DNA of 64,000 nucleotides from NCBI RefSeq assembly GCF_037042905.1, contig NC_087247.1, forward strand, positions 62,457,920-62,521,919. Reading direction: 5' to 3'. Shown in pieces: positions 59,160 to 64,000 of this stretch; positions within the stretch are counted from its first letter, which is position 1; each line of letters starts with the position of its first letter. Position numbers and translations under genes: made by a program. The notes under the pieces were generated by a model. It did no database searches, was not told the DNA's origin, and saw only the letters and a program-made list of their open reading frames with translations. The stretch is from Lytechinus pictus. Its lineage: Eukaryota; Echinodermata; Echinoidea; Temnopleuroida; Toxopneustidae.

Positions 59160-60480
59160 CTGGGATAGGGCCTAACGTTATGATCTAACGAAGATCTAAC
59201 GTAAGTTAGCTTAGAGTTAGCCTCGGTCTAACAAGATATATCTAATTTAGATAGGCTAGATGTTTATCCAAGCCTAAGTTACATCTAGATCTAACGTTAG
59301 ACCTAATGTTAGACTCGATAATCAATTAGACTGTCCTAACGACTAACGTAATTACTAAATAAAGAAAGTTAGACTTAAACTTAGAATTAGATAAATGAAA
59401 GTAGTTGCAGGAAACACTGATTTCACGAGAAAGTGTGTAAAACCGAGCTTAATTGTCACTATATTATCGAGGATCTAGATCTGATGATATAGTGGTACAG
59501 TTACATGAACTGAACTTTGTGAAATCTTGAAATCTACGCTGAAAAATGTTCATACTGAAGATCACCAACACAGATAAGCGCACGTGGGACAGTGTATGGT
59601 AGTGGATCGTATTACCGAACACTTTTCATGAATTCAATCATATCAAATATATTATTCTCATAAAATTCACCAAACTTTCACCATAAATACACAATTACCT
59701 ACAAAATATAAATATGTAAAAATTTTGCCGAAATCGTTTTTCCTTTTTACGATATAAGCTTTCAATCGGACCCCTCTTTGCATGTGAAATATTTTGGTCA
59801 CTTGAAAAAGGTATCGTATTACCGAACGTGTGTTTTCTATGGGAAAAGTTGAGAAAACTACAAAATCACTGATGAGCTATTTTGACCATATTTTATTATT
59901 TTTAGAATATTAAGACTTTGAAAATGTGTTTTTGACCATATTTCATCGTCTTTCTATTCAAGTTCTCTTTGGAAGAATGTTGCAAAGTTTTGAGCGTATG
60001 AAATTATTTTCTGACGTATATGATGCACGCGTTCGGTAATACAAGGCCGGTCGGTAATACAATCACTCACTATACTATTAAAAATTATTGCTTTGAATGT
60101 CGGCCCGACGCTTGACCCAAATCCCGTGCTTATTTGCTAATTTCTCAGCAATTACACAATTTCTTCCGGAATCATTTGGCACATATTTTTTATATATACA
60201 AACAGACACTTTGGTGGTCATTTCATTGGATTATGTAGACTGTACGAACTCATTTTGAAATCGTTACCACAACTGGCATTTATCTTTAACTTAGTTAGAG
60301 TCTAACTAACAGTAACATTAGGCCTAACGTTACTTATAGTTATAGTTAGATCTAACGTTAGGTAGACCTATAACTATAAGTAACGTTAACAAAAGTTAGA
60401 CCTGTTGTTGGTCTAACGTTAGGCCTCAGTAGTCTAGAGTCTACACATAGGTCTAACGTTAGTAACACTAGTACATGTAA
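59160..60480. repeat. Cluster of CTAACGTTAG palindromes
   Basis: AACGTTAG, TAACGTTA and GTTAGAC words occur more than fifteen times, densest at 59160-59350 and 60280-60460. TAACGTTACTTATAGTTATAG and its complement at 60365-60385 form a hairpin arm pair. The function is unknown; simple-repeat expansion is the plainest reading. An unrelated element at 59603-60066 interrupts the cluster. Confidence 0.55.
59603..60066. repeat. Element framed by GTATTACCGAAC motifs
   Basis: GTATTACCGAAC occurs at 59609-59620 and 59816-59827. The complement GTTCGGTAATAC lies at 60031-60042, and TCGGTAATAC at 60051-60060. Outer ends GATCGTATTACCGA and TCGGTAATACAATC are imperfect inverted repeats. The interior is AT-rich and non-coding. 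Confidence 0.6.
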
Positions 60481-60484
60481 GTTA

Positions 60485-62530
60485 GACCTCTGAACGAATA
60501 TGATGAATTCCGGGATGAATTATTAAGATATACACTAGCCTAGCCTAGTACTTTAGTTTTAGTAGTAGGGTCTATAATATATGAGAGCTAGGCACTGAGT
60601 CGTTTTGTCAGCAGCAAGAGTGGCAGATAGGAGGGTGGCAAGGAATTAATAAGAGGGGATCTGGAGTGGTGAAACTTGGGTAGCCTGAGCCCTGAACTGA
60701 AAGAAGTTAGACCGATTGCTCAGTTTGTGGGACCCTCTGGTCGATCTGTTCTAGATCGAAACAAATGGTGGAAAGTAGATCTAGACCCTAGTAGGAATTT
60801 TGGAGTCCTAGGCTAAGGAGTAAGGCTAACTTAGTTATTTCCCACAAACTCTCTGGAAAAGACTAGGCCTACGAATAAATAATGTAAAAACCTAGACTCT
60901 AAATCCTCCCCATATGACGTCATAGGCTTAGCTAATTAACGTTAGACCTTGTTTTCATTGAAATATAGAGTCTAGGCCTAGTCACTAAATTTAGGCTACT
61001 ATAATTTTGGAGAGAACTTGCATTAAAAAAAGTTATTGTTTCTAGTTTGTCAAAAATTGTCTGTTATTATGAAAAGGATTTTAAAGTGAGCGCACTTTCC
61101 TTTATCCAGGGGCAGCTCAATCGTGGGGCGATGGGAAGGGGTTTGGGTTGGCACTGGCTTGCCCGAAATAGAAATCCCCCAGAACAAAAGTGACCCTTTT
61201 TCAATATGAAATATGTCCTTTGTGTGCTGGCATAACTTTTAAATCTGCACATTTCTGTTCCAAAATTTGATTGCTTTATTTGTGTAATTTCATTCTTTTT
61301 TCATTGGTTTATTTTTTATTTAGTATTATTATTATTATTATTTTTTTTTGGGGGGGGGGCTGAAGTGATTGGGTACGTATACTATCCAGAGAAGACATAA
61401 TTTGCTGACATTTTATTCAACAAACATTTCATCACTAAAAAAACATTATATGGCTTAGCTTATAGGCTCTCATGGAGGCAAAAAATTGTGCCTCTATCTT
61501 TTTATTTCTTAACATGACCCTATGTTTACATGTACTTTTCAAATGATAAAAAAATATTATTTCAAGCTCTTGAAGGAATTTCTAGACGATCACTTTTCTC
61601 TACAACTAAGCAAAATCATTTCAATTAGGAGAATTTCTATTTGTGCATTATAAAAATTGGACCCTGATCAGCAAGCCTGCCAGTTACAATGTAAATGTAA
61701 GAAATTGCTGATTGGGCACTGGCCTTTCACTAATGATCTAATCGCTTTTGCAATTCTTTAAACCTTTATTATTATTATTTGCTAACAAAATTTATATGGA
61801 ATAATGTGTTGCATGACAGATAACCAACATGGAGGAAGCCCTTTATCCTAGAAGTGTAGGAAAATCCAATCCTGTATGACAAGAGATTGGAGATGTTCAA
61901 GGATACAGAAGTAAAAAAATGATGTATGACATGACATTGGGCGTCAGCTTGTAATCTCAGGTTGGTATCATTTTACGTCATATTAATTTTTTTTCAAACT
62001 TCACAATTTTTTCACTATCAATTTGAAGAAAAATATTGAACAATGTAAAAGAGTTATATTTGTATGTGGATGTTTGAAAGCAAATCAAGTTCACAATCTA
62101 ACAACTGTAGCTAACTTCTGGTTGTTGTAATTCAATGAATACCAATGGTAAGTTTTGGTCATTATGGCCATTTTTAAAATTGTTTGCACATGTGTAAAAT
62201 AGTCTAGTGTTTAAAAAAAAAAAAAAAAAATTAAATGAGACACAAGAGCAAGGGTATGTAAATGCAGAAAGAGACCTTGCTTTGTGATGTGGACCAAAAA
62301 CTATATACCAACCCCACCTCTCAAATACGTAATATAAATATCACGTCACTTTTACAAGAAAAAAAAAATGGAGGCAAAATTCTTTACTATCAACAGCATG
62401 TTGTCCAATTTCACATTGAAATATTTCGGGGGGGGGGGGGGAGTGGGTAGGGCTTGAAATGAGTCATAAACAGAAATGAAAATTTCAGAGGTTATAGGAA
62501 TTAGATTTCGTGTTGTTTTTTTCATTATTT
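60485..62530. other. Upstream or intronic DNA, nothing recognised
   Basis: No bounded exon or transposon end was found. It contains a poly-T/poly-G junction near 61342-61360, an A run near 62213-62230 and a poly-G run near 62430. If the plus-strand gene below starts near 59 kb, this is its first intron. Confidence 0.4.
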
Positions 62531-62534
62531 TAAG

Positions 62535-63532
62535 GTGACGTAGCGAGTTGAGGGACAACTTCCTAAAAAACGACAGAAATGGAGAGGAAGAGTGGTGACG
62601 GAACTCCCTCAAATGCAGCACGTAAGTACAAGTACAGTGAGGCAATGGAATTCCTACTTCCCCACATACATAATCGAGAGTAAGATATTCAATATTTTGT
62701 TTTCTTATCCCAGGGAAGAGAGAATATGTGTATATCAATTTGAATTCATGCAAAGAAATGTATTTTATAAATATGAATTCTGATATTGTGCTGCACTTAA
62801 CCCAGGTTTAGTTTCTGGGTTCTGACAGGAATTCCTTGCAACAGGAAACGGTCGGGCAACAGCTATGGTATTAATTTGCACTTTGTGCACTCTGCAGGGT
62901 GGATATGAGCGCTGTCATACAAACTATACAAATCATTTTGAATTATACATTGATGATTGGCTCATTCTCTCATGTTTACATTAACCCGTTTCCTGTAATT
63001 ATACATCCACATTTTCATTCAATATGATTTATCATATTTGTACTTGACTACCTGTGTAAAATAGTACAGGTTAATGGGTGTTGCATTTCCTTGAAGTGAG
63101 AGCCATTTGCCTTCAGAAAAGTACCCTTAAAAAAATATAATATAATAAAATAAAACTTAAGATGTTTCGAATATTAATGAAGTAAAGAACAGACAAACTT
63201 TATCGACTTGGTACATGAGACTATGAGAGTCGATTTTTTTTAGTATTCATTATTATGAGTAAAACATATGAAATAAATTTGAACATATGATTTTTCTGTC
63301 AACAGAACAAGTTCAATCTTGGATCCTGTGTTTGATGTGGACACACCAGGAGAAGCCTGTACCAAACAGGAAGAAACTGAGCAGGAGAATGGTGACATCT
63401 GTCCACAACGTGGGTCAGGCTTCTTCATCGTCATCGTCCTCAGGCACGTCCGCAACATCAGTCCAGTCTTCAAGTCCCAAATTCACGTCAAATCGAGGAG
63501 ACAATGTTGCAGTATTTTCAAAGCAGCGATAG
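62535..63532 (+). CDS. Tentative two-exon plus-strand gene, product unknown
   Basis: Exon 1 (62535-62621) follows acceptor TTTTAAG. Its ATG at 62579 opens MERKSGDGTPSNAA and it ends at donor GCAC|GTAAGT. Exon 2 begins at 63306 after TTCTGTCAACAG and continues in phase to a stop at 63532, with a Ser-rich segment (QASSSSSSSGTSATSVQSSS). Total coding 62579-62621 plus 63306-63532, 89 residues. A different frame of exon 2 (LDPVFDVDTPGEACTKQEET) also looks protein-like, so the true frame is unsettled. I recognise no domain. Confidence 0.35.
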
Positions 63533-64000
63533 TCATGGTGACAACATAACTGTAGATCCATTTTTTTCCAGCTTGTCCCCCATTGTCCCACACTGTAAAA
63601 GTTACCTCAATGCCAGCTCCATTGCAATGCGGTTAAATTTTGGTCTTCTGAACATTGAACATACTACTATAGGAATTAAAAGTTCTGTGTCTTCTAAATC
63701 TAAGTCGATTCCTATTGATGTGATAAACGTCTCACATGTTACAATTTAAGAATCCAAATATGTTTCGTAGATTAAAAAAAAAAGTTAACAGAAAATGTTC
63801 TAACTTGCTATGCTCCACCGCTAAAAAGAGAGCTGATATCTTATTCCCTCTGACATCACTCAATATTCATCTGTATCGACCGCACTGAAACGCTGTTAGC
63901 TAACATTTCACTAACACTGCGCTAACAAAATGCCCCTGTTACAACCGGTAATCTCGCTGCGATGGCTATAATGCATTATTTACATCTGAGATCAACGATT
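63533..64000. other. Right edge, nothing recognised
   Basis: An 81-codon frame (63504-63749) overlaps the tentative exon and has no recognisable content. No repeat ends were seen. Confidence 0.4.

Overview
The window is animal nuclear DNA, AT-rich, intron-rich and crowded with short non-autonomous transposons and tRNA-derived SINEs. There are no bacterial operons, CRISPR arrays or phage genes. From memory, several repeat families (palindromic 0.55-0.6 kb MITEs, a SINE family, tandem GACCTTTGACC-type arrays) look like those of sea urchins and other echinoderms. I therefore infer an echinoderm, most likely a sea urchin; this rests on recall, not a search.

One gene is certain: a complete NOL8 (nucleolar protein 8) homologue on the minus strand, about 35.8 kb long. 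Fourteen coding exons (57489 down to 21697) join with canonical GT-AG sites and unbroken phase into an 1144-residue protein. It has an N-terminal RRM, a long acidic middle and the NOL8-specific C-terminal blocks. An extra acceptor 8 bases before the ATG implies at least one upstream 5' UTR exon.

Layout. 1-21 kb (3' of NOL8): no gene I can support; two SINE families, several MITEs, phrase repeats, a 1.1 kb foldback element and a decayed reverse-transcriptase fragment. 21.5-57.5 kb: NOL8. Its 19.8 kb tenth coding intron holds a RecQ-like helicase fragment, PIF/Harbinger-like MITEs, an alternating-dimer satellite of about 178 bp, a nested transposon pair with a readable target-site duplication, and a possible small plus-strand exon. 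The more 5' introns hold two unrelated tandem arrays built on the TGACCT half-site, a 1 kb polypyrimidine tract, and two copies of one MITE each lodged inside an older element. 57.5-64 kb: the NOL8 upstream region, with a palindromic AACGTT motif cluster, an element built around GTATTACCGAAC, and a tentative divergent two-exon plus-strand gene.

I found no undescribed multi-gene system. The most interesting structures are repeat-derived: the nested element at 38.27-38.66 kb with the GTACGGGACA motif family around it, the alternating satellite, and the half-site arrays.
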